This document shows positions 31,217 through 43,140 of a DNA stretch of 64,000 nucleotides, piece by piece. The notes below the pieces were generated by a model that had not been told where the DNA came from, made no database searches, and saw nothing but the letters and a program-made list of their open reading frames with translations. Source of the stretch: Spongospora subterranea. Taxonomy: Eukaryota; Endomyxa; Phytomyxea; Plasmodiophorida; Plasmodiophoridae. Every line of letters starts with the position of its first letter. Position 1 is the first letter of the stretch. The DNA is taken from NCBI GenBank assembly GCA_900404475.1, contig OUQQ01000026.1, positions 1 to 64,000 of the forward strand, written 5' to 3'. Made by a program: the position numbers and the translations under genes.

Positions 31217-33298
31217 TTAGAAGCAGATGGGCAAACATGAACTGCCATCGTCGTGGCCGCTGATCTCGTGATCATCGTCGTGCGCGCGGGCCAAGCGGAT
31301 CGACGACCGCGCCTCGATGTCGGACTCCTTGATGCTGGCCTGGATCAGGGCGGCGATCGAGGTGAACACCGCCTGCGACAGGATCCCCCACCTCAGACAG
31401 CCCATGATCTCGTTGGCCATCATGAACACCAGCAGCCCGATCGGGGCCAGTATGACCTGGCAGAAACTGTTCAGGCCGAACAGCTCGCATTCGCGGCCGA
31501 CCGGGACCATGGACGCGAATACGGCGCGGCTGAGGGCGAGGCAGCCGCCGGTCGCCGTTCCCATGATGGGGACGGTGAGAAACAGCCATGGACGGTCGGA
31601 CTTGCCCAACAACAGGAAGAACATGAGGAGGATGTTGACGACCCAGAGGGCGTAGGAGAGGGAGAGGGCGCGGCTGTAGCCGATCTGCGAACCCAATCGC
31701 AGAAACAGGAACGCGCCGAAAATGCTGAAGGCGATATTGCCTAGCATCGCCAGACAGATGTGCATCGACGACAGACCCAGCTGCTCGGTGACGAACGTGG
31801 CGCCCATGGCCATGACCGACCCGACACCGGCGCAATAGAACGCGGTCGCGATCAGGTTCCGGCTGAGAACAGAGTCGTGGCAGGTACGGCGAATGGTTCG
31901 GCCAAGACCGATGAACGACCTGAGAACAAACCGGTGGTTGTCGCCGTCTTTGGGGATTCGTTGCCCAAGACGATTGAGGCCGATGTACGACCACACCAGG
32001 CACCATATTCCTAGCGATAAACACAATACGGGGACGACGAAATCGGGGGTGTTCAGGGCGTCGACCCGTTTGATCTTGACGGCGCCAGGGGTGGAAACCT
32101 CAATCACGTAGAGCACGTAATGAAGGGCGGCAGGGAGGTTGCCGGTAAGGCGCAGGAGCTGATCCTCTCCATCGCTGCGTATTGAGACGGGTTCGCCGGC
32201 GGCAACGCGGACACCCTTCAATCCGTTGTCGTCATAGGCGTAGACGAGGATGCGAACCTTGGACGAGACCGCGCGGGAATGGGCAACGATGTTGATGGTG
32301 AACTCCTTGTTGGACAACGCCACGTGCGACGCTTTCTCCTGCAAAACCAGGTACGACAGTTCCCCATCCCGACCGGACACAACCGCCGATCGTTTCTTGA
32401 GGAACTGGGCCGTTTTGAACGAGTGGATTTCGCAGGGATAGGTCCCATCGCTCCCGCACTGGCTCCATTGCTGGAGAATATCGGTCCGGGATTTCGCCAG
32501 ATGCGCTTCGGCTTCCTCCAGCGTCGTGAACGATCGGCTGCGGAAGTGCTGAGCGCTGACCTCGCTGTCAATCTGACCGCCCATAACCGATAGCTGCTCC
32601 GCACCCAGCAGATACGTCGTCGCCGACGCCACCGTCAACAGGACGATCTGCGCCAGGAGCCCATAACGAACCGCGCGTTCCGATATGGCGCTACGCTTGT
32701 CAGGGGAGTTGCCCAGTTCGGGCAGGTACGAGTTGGCCAGGAAGTCGGACGATTGACTGGCACAGAATATGATGAACAGCAGCAGACCGCCCAGCATCCA
32801 TAGATCACGAACAACAACGATCACTGAACACATTTGGACAACAATCGTTCAACATTTGCGGCGATGAAAACCCGACCAGAGGTCGCTGGGCACTTTACCT
32901 GCACAGAAACTGAATCCCACAGAATACGTCATCACTTTCAGCAATGAACGGCGATGTGGACTGAAATCGGCCAACGCCCCGACGATCGGGCTACATATCG
33001 CCGACACGAGCGAGGCCATGATTAAGACCACCGTCGAGAACGAGGTAGGGAGAATACCAATATAGGCCATACGCCCCCGGGAATCGACCGCGTATTTGGC
33101 CAGTACGGTCAGGTATGGGATCAGGAAGGCCAACATGAATAGCGAGCATGGGGTCTTGGCGATACTGTAGAACACGTATCCGGATCGTTCATGACGCCGC
33201 GACGACGGGGGTGACGAGGGGTCGGATCGTATCTCGACCCGATCGGGGTTCGGCTCCAGATCGGGGAACTCCACGACACCGGTGGAAGGGTTCGCCAT
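31217..33298 (-). CDS. Atg22/UMF1-like MFS permease with a large soluble insert
   Basis: Two exons with intron 32824-32898. About 670 residues. The polar N-terminus (MANPSTGVVEFPDLEP) leads to membrane helices: KTPCSLFMLAFLIPYLTVLA, FSTVVLIMASLVSAICSPIV and an MFS loop GALADFSPHRRSLLK. The second exon continues RDLWMLGGLLLFIIFCASQ and DFLANSYLPELG, which is the Atg22-type asparagine/serine segment. Helix AQIVLLTVASATTYLLGA is followed by about 190 soluble residues (QIDSEVSAQHFRSRSFTTLE through AVKIKRVDAL). Then come roughly seven more helices, including ATAFYCAGVGSVMAMGATFV and SFCQVILAPIGLLVFMMANE. Family members release amino acids from the vacuole; that role is inferred. Base composition is higher in GC than most neighbours. 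Confidence 0.75.
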
Positions 33299-33573
33299 CG
33301 GAACAATAATCCAGCTGCAGCCGGTTTAAATATTGGGGATTAGGTTAGGAAATGGGCCTGTCCCACGTCACCGATCACTTCCTACCAGCGGAAGTTCGCC
33401 AGAGATCAATTGATGGAATCAGTCCGTTTTCTAGGGTTGACAGAACCGCGCCCAGATGATGATGCCCGTTGATATTTCCAAAATTTCGTGCACCCTGATT
33501 GGGGTGAAATTCCTATTATGTTCATGCAGTTGATAGGCAGTGAATATTGGGTTGATCGTGTATTTTTTGTGGA

Positions 33574-34818
33574 TCAATTGCTAGGTGGGCTTAGGGCCTT
33601 ATCGATCTTGAGGACGATTTCCAGGTCGAACTCGACCTGGAGGGTTTCGCCTTGGTCGATCTGCGTCAGGGTGTAAGTGCCCGACCATTTCCCGTCGGTG
33701 TCGCTGCCTTCGCACGAGAACTGGTACCGCTCGCTCTGACGAACGCGCCCGTCGGACGGGTTGGGGCCTTTATGCAGGTCGGCCCAGCCGTGCAGGTCCA
33801 CCGACCCGTTGTCCCATGGGCCCACACAGCTGATCCTCACTTCGCTGATCGACGTCATCTGCCCGATGGCGCCATGGTGAAATACGCGCGACTCTGGCGA
33901 TACGCCGGTCAACTGCCAATCTGGAGATATCGACGAGCGAATCTCGTTGACCTTATTGCGATCCGAAGCCTGAACGTCGCGAAGGCGTATCCGCAATTCC
34001 TCGATGGAGTACGTCGTCCACGAAATATCGGTCTGATCCGGGGATTTGCGTTTGACGGCTTGGTCGTATAGTACAGAGTAGTCGGGCAGTTCCGGGCGCT
34101 GTAGCGCCGCCTGGTGGAAGTCGTCCAACGATTGCTGCTGAGCCAGGATCTTGTCGCCAATCAGACGCGTATCCTGCCAGCGTCCCAAGAGCGGGGCGGA
34201 TGTGAACAGGACCAAAGTCTCCTCGTTAGAGATGGAGGATGACGCCAGGCGCTTCATGAGTCGCTCGTAGACGGGAACCATCAGCGACGCAGATCGAAGG
34301 CGCTGCGACACATCCAGTTGGAGGATATCGGCGGCGCTCCGCTCCTCGGCAGAGAGACCGGTCTGAGATATGTCCAGCAACGCCCAAGCCATGGTCATGG
34401 CGCGCTGATGGGCGGACAGATCAACGGGGGCTTCGGCCGAGACCGAGATCAGGGTTTGGTACAGGATCATCCATTGAGCGGCCATCAGCCGGCACCGGAC
34501 TGAAAAATCACCAGGGGATCCACTGGCGGCTTCAACCACCTTGGCGAGCTGCTCTTCTTTCGCGGACGACACCGACCCGGTCGACTGCATTCGCTCCATT
34601 GACGACAGCAATTGCCCGATGAAATCAGATTCGCTAGGGATAGCAACGGCCTCACTCACAGCAGCGTTGGCCGGGCGATCCTTTCGCCGCGCCTTAGATT
34701 TGGCCTTGGCCTTGGCTGGGTTCGACGTCCTCCGCCCGTATTGCCAGTAAATTGTGGCGGCGCCGGCAACGGCCATGCATGTTATACCGCTGATGAGGAC
34801 GGCCTTAGTGGAGACCAT
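33574..34818 (-). CDS. N-terminally anchored protein of 414 residues, unknown
   Basis: Intronless. A signal-anchor helix at the start (KAVLISGITCMAVAGAATIY) is followed by a very basic stretch (PAKAKAKSKARRKDRPAN), suggesting a membrane-anchored protein with its bulk on the cytosolic or matrix side. Residues about 65-250 are helical (RCRLMAAQWMILYQTLISVS; MTMAWALLDISQTG). The C-terminal 150 residues look beta-rich (ISEVRISCVGPWDNGSVDLH; GTYTLTQIDQGETLQVEFDL). I recognise no family. It is next to the Atg22-like gene on the same strand and shares its raised GC content. The intervening 275 bases hold nothing evident. Confidence 0.75.
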   Translation of the reverse strand: MVSTKAVLISGITCMAVAGAATIYWQYGRRTSNPAKAKAKSKARRKDRPANAAVSEAVAIPSESDFIGQLLSSMERMQSTGSVSSAKEEQLAKVVEAASGSPGDFSVRCRLMAAQWMILYQTLISVSAEAPVDLSAHQRAMTMAWALLDISQTGLSAEERSAADILQLDVSQRLRSASLMVPVYERLMKRLASSSISNEETLVLFTSAPLLGRWQDTRLIGDKILAQQQSLDDFHQAALQRPELPDYSVLYDQAVKRKSPDQTDISWTTYSIEELRIRLRDVQASDRNKVNEIRSSISPDWQLTGVSPESRVFHHGAIGQMTSISEVRISCVGPWDNGSVDLHGWADLHKGPNPSDGRVRQSERYQFSCEGSDTDGKWSGTYTLTQIDQGETLQVEFDLEIVLKIDKALSPPSN

Positions 34819-35210
34819 TGTCGTAATCGGCGATCTCGGTCAAAACTGAGCAGATTATAAGAAGCGCAGCAGTTGGCCAAGAGGCTTCACTGAGAATGTT
34901 TCAGGTAATACATACACACCGTCCGGCCCGGCCCAACTGTATGGCGCTCCGCACTAACTCCGTCGCGCACATTTCATGGACATGTGCAATGTACACTCGT
35001 ATGCGACTGTGACGAAACATAATTTACCACGGACATGTGGTGAATGGGTTAATTCAGAGTTTTCAGGTACAAAAAAAGCATTTGAGGAAAATGGGACTCA
35101 TCAAAGGCGTTTCGATAACAACAGTTTTCTCATCGCAACTTCGATAAGAGTTGACTGATTAAATGATGTTGTTCTTTGATTTATATGGTGGTTTCTCAGG
35201 ACGAATTACA
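34819..35210. other. intergenic, no gene seen
   Basis: Mixed sequence containing only short frames (for example plus 34976-35158). It is the 5' side of the anchored-protein gene and the 3' side of the next minus-strand gene. Confidence 0.45.
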
Positions 35211-36052
35211 TTAAACAATGGAACGGGTATTCATGTTAATTTTTTGCGTTGTTCTCCGAATACCATCTGAGTCGCAAATGAGCGATTGCAGATCATTTAT
35301 CATCTCCAGAATCCGTACCTCAAAGCTTTTCAGCTGACTCCTCAAGGTTTTTTTTTCCTGCTGAAGTCTTAGAACCTCGTTTTTGGTGATATCGGCATGT
35401 TTTTCCATTGCCGAACATCTTTCTTGAAGGCGTTTTACCTCACTCTGTGTGGACAACAACTGTTTGGCAACATCTGAGCCAAGCTGGCTCCTATGACAAA
35501 AGATGTTAACGTCGTTTTGGAAATTGCAACAGGTCGAGGTGGCGAGCAAACCTTCTTGAATTGGCTTCTTGTTTCATTCTCCTGATTTGCGTCGCCAACT
35601 CGTTCTTATCGTCCAGTAGCGCCATATACGCTGCTTTCGACTGATTGTTGTTGCGTTCGAGCGATGCTAATTGGATACGACTTTGATGTAATTCAGATAA
35701 CAGCCCTTGAAAGTTGTAGAGAACACTGAAGACGACTGAGAGCTGATATAAGAACACGGAAAATCACAGGTGAGAAAGTACAGTACTACCTGCCACAGCA
35801 AAATTCTCAAATGGGTCGTTCGAGGAAAACATTGATCTGAAAAGCGAGACGGAGGCGATGAGAATTAGAATGAGGCCTGGTTCAACTACAGATTCGTCAA
35901 AGACAGTAGAGACACAGCGAATCGATAGCATCACCATATCTCGATATCTGGACCCTGAGCGCCTGATTGATTATTCGTAGCTGCGGCAGCGTGATCAGCG
36001 TGGCCGCGATCAGGAGAACATTGGACGTATCGAATAATTTCGCGATCATCAT
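35211..36052 (-). CDS. coiled-coil protein with N-terminal hydrophobic segment
   Basis: Four or five exons. Exon one MMIAKLFDTSNVLLIAATLI continues ITLPQLRIINQALRVQISRY. A short exon MFSSNDPFENFAVA lies near 35790-35840. Then LSVVFSVLYNFQGLLSELHQ begins a heptad region (RIQLASLERNNNQSKAAYMA). An intron near 35500-35560 is followed by QLGSDVAKQLLSTQSEVKRL, SAMEKHADITKNEVLRLQQE and a tail ending RTTQKINMNTRSIV. About 230 residues. No family is recognised. Splice signals (GTGATG..TTTTCAG; GTAGTA..ATATCAG) are acceptable. Confidence 0.55.
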
Positions 36053-37366
36053 TTGGAAACACAAAAATATTCAGAAACAGATAATTTGCTGTTTTGTTTT
36101 CAGATCATGAACAGGGGATGATGGTAGCCGATATGGGAAGTGGCCAGCATTTATCCTGGCAGGCCAACTGGGGTCAAGACTGAAGTGACCGTTGGCGCGG
36201 GAAGGGCCCACGGTCCTTCGGTTCAACGGTCCACGAATGCGCTACATAACGCTGTGATGAACATATATAAATACGCTTTAATGAACATAACACCAATACT
36301 GTGTACGCAGTGGCTTCTGGCAAAGGGAGCGAGTCAGGATTCAGAAAATGTGCCCAGACTCCAGCCGTTATGTACCAGCTGAGGCGACAACTTCAAAGTT
36401 CAAAACAAAATGAAATTGTTTCTCGTTTTTTTTCGAAGCCGTGGGGGTTTGAGGCGAGCATTGCTTGAGACGTGACCCTTGACCTTGCTGTTGCTGATCG
36501 GAAAATATGATGACTCTGAAATTACTCGAGTGTCAAGATCATGATGTCTTGATCCTTAAAATTGTCGTTGAATTTTCTAGGACCTTTTTTACAAAATTTT
36601 TTTAAAATTTCACAACCTATTTCTGGATTCCAAATCACTCGTCCAATATGCCCAGAAGGTTTCTCCGAATAATGTCTTCGCCATCAAAGGACGGTCAATA
36701 CAAATGATGTACCGGCGACTCTTGATGCCAACGCCAAACCACCGATGAAGCTAGTTCCCACACACCAACAATACAACCCGGGTGATCAGATTGATGATCA
36801 CATGATCACATCGCATATTGTCTGAACCAATATCTGCTCCTCTAGAAACTCTCGATTTGCCGATTATCGTCCAGAACCAGTCCAGACCATGTCTCGCTCG
36901 TGATCACCTTCTGATGGGCGATCAGGGTTGTCACAAATCCCCCTGATAGGGTTCGTGCCAATACTCACATTGGGTTTGTCCACTCGTGGATTCGGCTTTT
37001 ATCCCCAACGGTTTCTTTGCCCGTATCAGATGGCCATGCAGGAATTCGGAAAGCGTCAATGATTAAGTGTACTGTACCAACCATATAATGAACTTGTTCA
37101 AACCAATCAAAATAGCAAGTGATTTACAGATATTATTGCATGCATTGTGATTAAATCAAAACTGTAGTGCATTTGATTCTTTCGATCAAAACGTAGTCTT
37201 TGCTTATGAACTATGTATTCTAAAATGAAGCTTTAACAACAGCTTTTCAATGAAAGCTAGCTAGCAATGGACCGCTCTTAGTCGCGAAAGTATTTTCAAA
37301 TTGTCTGCCTTTGGCGGGATTCTTTTCGCCCTTTCGGCATCTAGCTCAAATCAATTGCCCATATCC
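36053..37366. other. long intergenic region, no gene
   Basis: About 1.3 kb without a convincing frame. The one moderate plus-strand ORF (36140-36382) has no recognisable features. There are T- and A-runs near 36425 and 36600 and a cluster of GATCA-containing sequence near 36780-36815 (TTGATGATCACATGATCACA). It is the 5' region of the ankyrin gene and probably of the coiled-coil gene on the left. Confidence 0.45.
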
Positions 37367-38338
37367 ATGAAATCGAGTTTGACCGGCTTTGCCATATCTG
37401 GCGTTGGCATAACTACAGTACGGACCTACATACATCTCGTCAATTGTCGAAGGCTAACCAAATTAGAGATTATGGAAAACGGCAATACAACGCCTGAGGA
37501 AACTCGCCATTACAGGAGCGTTACGGGAGCAACGGCGGTCGTTGTCGCGGTCGCCATTGCCGTTGCATGCCTTTCACCATCTGTTCCTTTGGCACACCCG
37601 GCAATTACCGCTGCTGTATCTGGCCAGCTTGATACTCTGGTGGAATTATCAGTCAATGCATCGTTAGCTGAAATTCGAGATTCTTTCGGGAACAGCCTCC
37701 TTCATGTATTTCTGGCAGATATCATATCGTTTGCCTTCAGAATAATTATTTGGATGTGCAGTGGGCCGCAAAAGCAGGCCATGTTCATATCTGTGAGTAT
37801 TTATTGAATAGCCCTGGCCACGTTGAGATGATCAAACGCGTTAATGATGTTGGTACTTCCCCTCTACATTGGGCCGTATATTCTCACAACGCCTCTGATG
37901 TCATATCCATCTTGATTTCGGCCGGTATATCTCCTAACATACCGAATCATAATGGCGAATCAGTTAAGACCGCTTTCTTCTCCACAAAGTGACGTTGTTT
38001 GAATTGTTGCTGCTGGATGTAGGCGCTGCATTGGGCAGTGGATTGGGATCGGCCCAACGCTGCTTCAGCATTACTAAACCATGGCGCTAACCCCAACTTG
38101 CATGATCTGAACGGAGATACGCCTCTTCATCGTATCAAGTTCGGCTGTATGGATTCAGCAAGGTTTCACAAAAGGATATCTCTTCAACAGTTTTGTAATT
38201 TGTACCCTTGTTTACAGCTGTGCCACTATATTGAAGCTGGCCCTGAAGCATGGAGGCGATCCTGCCGCTGTCAACAACTTCGGCCGCATTGCCCTGTCTC
38301 ATATCGATTGGGCACAGGAACCTACTTTACTGTCATAA
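37367..38338 (+). CDS. membrane protein with ankyrin repeats
   Basis: The first ATG in the frame gives MKSSLTGFAISGVGITTVRT; the frame is open upstream to 37301 without another ATG. A hydrophobic helix (GATAVVVAVAIAVACLSPSV) follows. Ankyrin repeats come in successive exons: RDSFGNSLLH; WAAKAGHVHICEYLLNSPGH; DVGTSPLHWAVYSHNASDVI; ISAGISPNIPNHNGE; WDRPNAASALLNHGANPNLH with DLNGDTPLHR; and LALKHGGDPAAVNNFGRIAL before the stop. About five repeats. Introns lie near 37705-37740, 37965-38030 and 38135-38218. The partner is unknown. Start uncertain, ankyrin assignment firm. Confidence 0.7.
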
Positions 38339-38509
38339 AACAGTTATCGCAACATTATTTCCGATTACGAAGAGACAAATGTTGATATAATAACGTATAG
38401 CATTCAGTTTAGTACAACTTTAGAACAAACGGTCAATGGCCGAATAGGATTATGAGACCACTGAAACCGTGATATGATATTATATATGCAGTGTGATAAA
38501 TCTAACATT

Positions 38510-40270
38510 CTAGTCCGAAGTCGTGGCCATTGTGACGAACGCCGAGTGGGTCATGGATCCTTTCAACGCCAACTCGGCAGCTTCTCTACGTCGCCGAAAC
38601 ATCTCAGATTCGCAGGCTTGGACATAATCTTGTTCAGAAGGACATTCCTGGAAAGGAGCGACGTCGAATGCTCCTGGCCCCCGTGTAGGAGTAACTTGAG
38701 CTGGAATCTGAGTTTGAAAGGTGGAGAAACGGCAAACATCGACCCTTTGCGGAAACGCAACATTGGGACCACAATGAGGGGACACGGGATGTTGGTCAAG
38801 ATGCTCTAACTGATAAACAACCATATTCTCTTGCTCTTCCAAGCTCTGCGATTCATTTCCTGGCCCTGGTTGAGGAGCATCAGTAACGGGTCCTTGGCTT
38901 GAGAACTGCCCTCTATCATCAACAGGCATATCGTCTTCGGTATTTTCCGAATCATCTTCCCTTTCATCATCATCATCGGGGGACCGAAACGCTGAGCCTT
39001 CTGCTGTTGATCTCCGGAAACCTCCACCAGGCACTCTTCGATTATCTGGATACACTACTGATACAGAACTAACAGATGACGTTTGCTCTGATAAACGCTC
39101 GCGACCTTCAGCATGTCGGCTGTTTCGCTGAGCGATAAAGCTTCCCCCACGACCAATTGTGTTTGTTAAGCACCCAACTCCGAACCCATTAGACTCTTTG
39201 TTGAACACATTGCGAAATGAGACAGTTCTAACAGCAGCAACAATCGGATGAGTTGGTTCAAAGTGGTAGTCACCGTAGTGATCTGACGGCTGTGGGCGTT
39301 GAATGAAATCTCCATTTTTGCGATGAGTCTTCATATGTTGAGATAGGTTGGAATTTGTACTGAATTTCCTCCAACATAATTGACATTCATATGGTTTCTC
39401 TCCTGTATGGGTCCTCGTGTGCCTTTGAAGCGTGCCACTCTCTGTTAGAAGTATAGAGTCAGTGTGAGCTGTCTACAGACATGAGACATGAAATTTGTAT
39501 ATGCTCTTACGTGTAAAGCGTTTGCCACATGTTGAACAGCCATAAGGTTTGGATCCACTATGGATACGAAGATGTCTTGACAGTGACCCGCTCCAAAAAA
39601 ACCTTTTGCTACAAACATGGCATTGATAAGGAAGTTCATTGCCATGAGCATCTTGCTGATGGAGTCGCAAAGCCGCTGCAGTTTGCCACATTTGAAGACA
39701 CATTTTGCAGACAAATACCCGATTTTGGTTGCTGGCAGGTTGTGAAGACAGTTGGCACCCAGGTTCGCCGGCTGGTTGTTGAGAATATGAAAACGCCTCG
39801 TCGTGAGAGCCGGACGAATCCCCAGGACAAGGTCCTTCCATAGTCGATTGAGGTGTCGTCTGCATGACATTATCTTGCACATCATTGACTCCCGGGCATG
39901 GTCCTTCCACAGTTGATTGGGATGGGGGCATCAAGCGGCGCCGCTCACTGACGGGACTGAATACGCCCCCTTCCGATCTTAACAGTTTCTCTTCTCCAAT
40001 AAGTTTCCCTTGTGCAGACATCGTCGTCATTTCCCCGAGCTTGTGCATCGTGGTCACCTCTATTGAGCTATCCGACGCTGGGAGGTTGAAGCATTTGCGA
40101 CCCGTCTCTGCATCACGGCTGACCATTTCCGGTTGCGATGCCCCAAAGGCAGGCTCCTCTTTAGGCTGGGACGAAGTCACTGCCTCCTCCGGCTCGTAGC
40201 TAGGAGCCATGTCAGCGTCCTGGTAGGAGGATTTCGGAACAGCCATCGACTGCATTGCCGACACAATCAT
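38510..40270 (-). CDS. C2H2 zinc-finger transcription factor, four fingers
   Basis: ATG at 40270 ([16 protein letters not shown]); an upstream in-frame TTG is not a likely start. A disordered acidic N-terminus includes a near-duplicate TVEGPCPG / TMEGPCPG. Fingers are clustered: [20 protein letters not shown] (an HX4H finger), [40 protein letters not shown] and [20 protein letters not shown], joined by TGEKPY-type linkers (HSGSKPY, HTGEKPY). The third finger is split by intron 39442-39510. The long C-terminal region is acidic and Ser/Pro/Gln-rich ([18 protein letters not shown]) and may be an activation domain. About 560 residues. Target genes are unknown. Confidence 0.88.
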
Positions 40271-41396
40271 GGTCTGAATTTTTAGAAATCTTTTGAGCTG
40301 TTCTCGACAAGTCGGAAACAATCCTCTTACTGTCGTCCCACACTAGATAATGTTACAGGACGTACATGTGTTGACTGACGATATTGCGAGTCTGTGTGTG
40401 TGCCTCTGCGTATCTGTCTCGGTCCCGCGGTGAGTGAGTGAATTTAAGCCTTTCGAGCGAACGAGCCAAGGGTGCGTATACGATACCGAGTCAGGCTCAA
40501 TAATGTATTAAGGGGCTACAGTGGCTGCCGTTAAGGCAACCTTGGCAGCTTGACATGCATGACTCCGCTAGCTACTGTACACTGCAGATGGTGCAACCCT
40601 GAATCAAAGCGATGCGTTCGTTTCAAGTCCCCACCCTCAACTGGCGAGTGTAAATTGCGTGACTGGAGTTAAGTGGAGCATGCATGGCAGTTGCAGTAAG
40701 TGAAATACTGTGTCGATTTTGTCATTGAGTCTCAATGGACGCGCCAATCTGCTGAGGTCGACACATTGTGTGCACTTGTGCTGTTGATCATATTAGTCGT
40801 TTATTTATTCAGTTTTCAAGGCCTGTCTTCCTCTAGGATTTTCAATGCTGGAGCACGAAAATATATCGAGGATGGCTAATTCATTATCGGAAATCTTATC
40901 AAATAGAAGTGACGCCTGTTCCTATCTGCGAAACCCAATCCATCGCCATTGCAAATTGAGCGTTGAAAAAAATTTGAACTTGCGGCACGACTTAAAGGAT
41001 CAAGGACAATGGAGAGTAATTTTGTAGCAATGGCTTTGAACAAAACGGAAGTGAATGTGATTTTACGAAAATCCTACCGCGGCTCAATGTGTTTCATTGA
41101 CGTGCGATTACCAAAGAGATAAAATTTGAGACGCTCCGATGAGAAACGATTCGATTCTATAGGAGACGTTACAATGATGTGTGACTTCGGGCGCGCTCTT
41201 CCTGACGCGCGTGGCATAAAAAATTCCAAGCGAGGCGGCGTTCCGCTAGAAGAGTTTGCACTTCTCTGTGTACTGTTGTACAACTGTCCCGCCACTGACT
41301 GGAATTATCAGTCTGGCTGGGCCGCTCTTTACCCATTCCATTACGTTTGGCAATTTTCTTTTTCGAATCCCCACAAGTTCGGTTTATCATCTGTCT
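40271..41396. other. intergenic between divergent genes
   Basis: No gene assigned. A plus-strand frame at 40845-41027 (MLEHENISRMANSLSEILSN) is protein-like but isolated. The part nearest the zinc-finger gene has a TG/CT-rich stretch (40390-40430). The right end is the 5' region of COQ4; a frame extending upstream of its start (from 41256) is read as leader. Confidence 0.4.
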
Positions 41397-42252
41397 ATGC
41401 CCAGCGACTGCTCATTTCACAAACTGCAACAGGGAATCGCGGCCATGGCAGTGCGGCGCTCATTGCCAAAAGGAATACCGTTAACCGCGGGCCAGAAGAT
41501 TTTCTTAACGGCGGGATCGGCGCTATTCGGTGTTCTGGACACGTATCGCGGTGACCTCATTGCAACCCTGTCCGAAACCACGACGCCATCGCTTTTATTA
41601 CGATCTTTGCATGCACGTATGAACATGTCGATTTCAGGAAGGCGTTTAATGCAGGTAATACTGTCTGTCAAACTACAATACTAATCCCTGTTGTAAAATT
41701 TTCAATCCTGATCAACAGGAGCGCCCTACTATTGATCCGACTACTTTGAATCTTGAAGAACTGAGCGGTTTACCTAGCAATACCTTCGGCTATGCCTATT
41801 ACAAATTCATGTCCTCGCATGGATATTCGTCTGAAGATCGGACCCCTGTAAGGTTCATTACCGATCCCGATCATGCATTCCTTATTCAAAGATATCGCCA
41901 AACCCATGACTTTCTCCACTGTTTAAGCGATTTACCGCCCAACCTTCTCGGAGAGATTAGCCTCAAGGTTGGAATCCTGAGACTTAAAATTGGCCATTGC
42001 CGTTTATCTCTGATCTGATAGTGGTTCGAGCTCCTTCAACTGGGGTTGCCAATGTGTGCTATCACCGGTATTGGCGGCTCTTTACGGTTGTCCTTCTCCC
42101 AGAAACGGGACTTGGTCACGAAATTTATCCCTTGGGCGGTCAGATGCCATCGATCGTCTGAATTCCTGTTGTCGGTTTATTTCGAAGAGCACCTTGAAAA
42201 AGATCTGGATTGTTTCCGTCTGGAACTTGGATTCATAAAAGCCCCGAGTTAG
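41397..42252 (+). CDS. COQ4: ubiquinone biosynthesis protein Coq4
   Basis: Mitochondrial scaffold of the coenzyme Q synthesis complex, linked to C1 decarboxylation/hydroxylation of the ring. The start MPSDCSFHKLQQGIAAMAVR is Arg/Ser/Ala-type and may be a presequence. Exon one then has LTAGQKIFLTAGSALFGVLD. Intron 41655-41718, then LNLEELSGLPSNTFGYAYYK and the family zinc motif HDFLHCLSDLPPNLLGE (HDxxHx11E). Intron 41968-42021 precedes WFELLQLGLPMCAITGIGG. The C-terminal exon (WAVRCHRSSEFLLSVYFEEH) completes about 245 residues, close to the usual length. Splice phases all fit. Confidence 0.93.
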
Positions 42253-42568
42253 TGACGCTCAACATTGTTTCCACACGTTTAGTAGAGAGGTGATAACGCA
42301 GGAACATGAGTGCACATTGTTAGTGTGGGAACAAATCAAGACATGGGATTTTGTACATCTTCAACTTCTGTTCGTTTTTTCCGGGTTGAACGAAGACCCA
42401 TTTATCGTTCATTGTAGTTTTCTATATGATGAAAAATTCGTCACGTCATTATTACTGAGGTGCTGTAACGTTCCCGGTTCTACGCCTAATCCAAAAATCT
42501 CACAATGAGCCGCTGGAGTCTAAGGGACAAGGCCAACGAATGCATTTTTTTGTCACTATTGAAGTGGA
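42253..42568. other. 3' flank of COQ4, no gene
   Basis: A plus-strand frame to 42508 (YEKFVTSLLL-like residues) begins without an ATG and has no recognisable features. I see nothing else before the next minus-strand gene. Confidence 0.4.
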
Positions 42569-43047
42569 TTATCTCATATCTTTACCCTTCCTCCAACCCA
42601 CTCGGAAAGAATTGGCCCATTTGCTTTTATGGTCGGAATAGGTGATGTTGAAGCGAAGACTGCAGTGGGTCCCGCCCAGGCAACTCTTCTTATTGCTATG
42701 AAGAACCATATTCGGATCTGCCAGCGTTCGATTACCTGAGACCCCCTTACCGGCTGCATACAAAATCGGTCATTCTCATCGCAATCCAACACGAACAACA
42801 ATATGTTGGTGTGAACCCAGGTCTTTTTGTAGGTAATCATAAACGGGGTTACCTCGAACTCTAACGGCTTTGACGCTGTTTCCTGATCTTGTGATAGTCG
42901 ACAATGATAGTTAATGAATTTCAGAACCTACTCAGATGAACTTGACTCGAATACGTCAGCGGCCTCCTTGATTATGACCTGGCAGGAAACTGTACAACGT
43001 TGGCTACAGCTTGACAGGCTCATGGGAATTTCAGGAAGTTGCCTCAT
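42569..43047 (-). CDS. hypothetical multi-exon protein
   Basis: Starts MRQLPEIPMSLSSCSQRCTV and continues CQVIIKEAADVFESSSSE, then after an intron near 42890-42930 YHCRLSQDQETASKPLEFEV and TPFMITYKKTWVHTNILLFV, VLDCDENDRFCMQP. The last part is open in two frames. GNRTLADPNMVLHSNKKSC with CSLRFNITYSDHKSKWANSF looks more natural and ends at 42569. The compact beta-rich sequence could be a small immunoglobulin-like or DNA-binding fold, but I cannot name it. Its start lies 93 bases from the divergent ubiquitin-like gene, so the two probably share a promoter region. Confidence 0.5.
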
Positions 43048-43140
43048 CGCGTAAGGAAAATCGGGTGTGTTTGAGCCGAGGGTACATCGAGGATCGATCT
43101 GCTGCCAGTTGGCCAGGGGCCGGTATCACTGGTCGAGAAC

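Noticed and set aside
31272..32024. Minus-strand ORF of 250 codons
   Set aside because: Shifted-frame shadow within the GC-rich permease gene; the true frame has coherent membrane helices.
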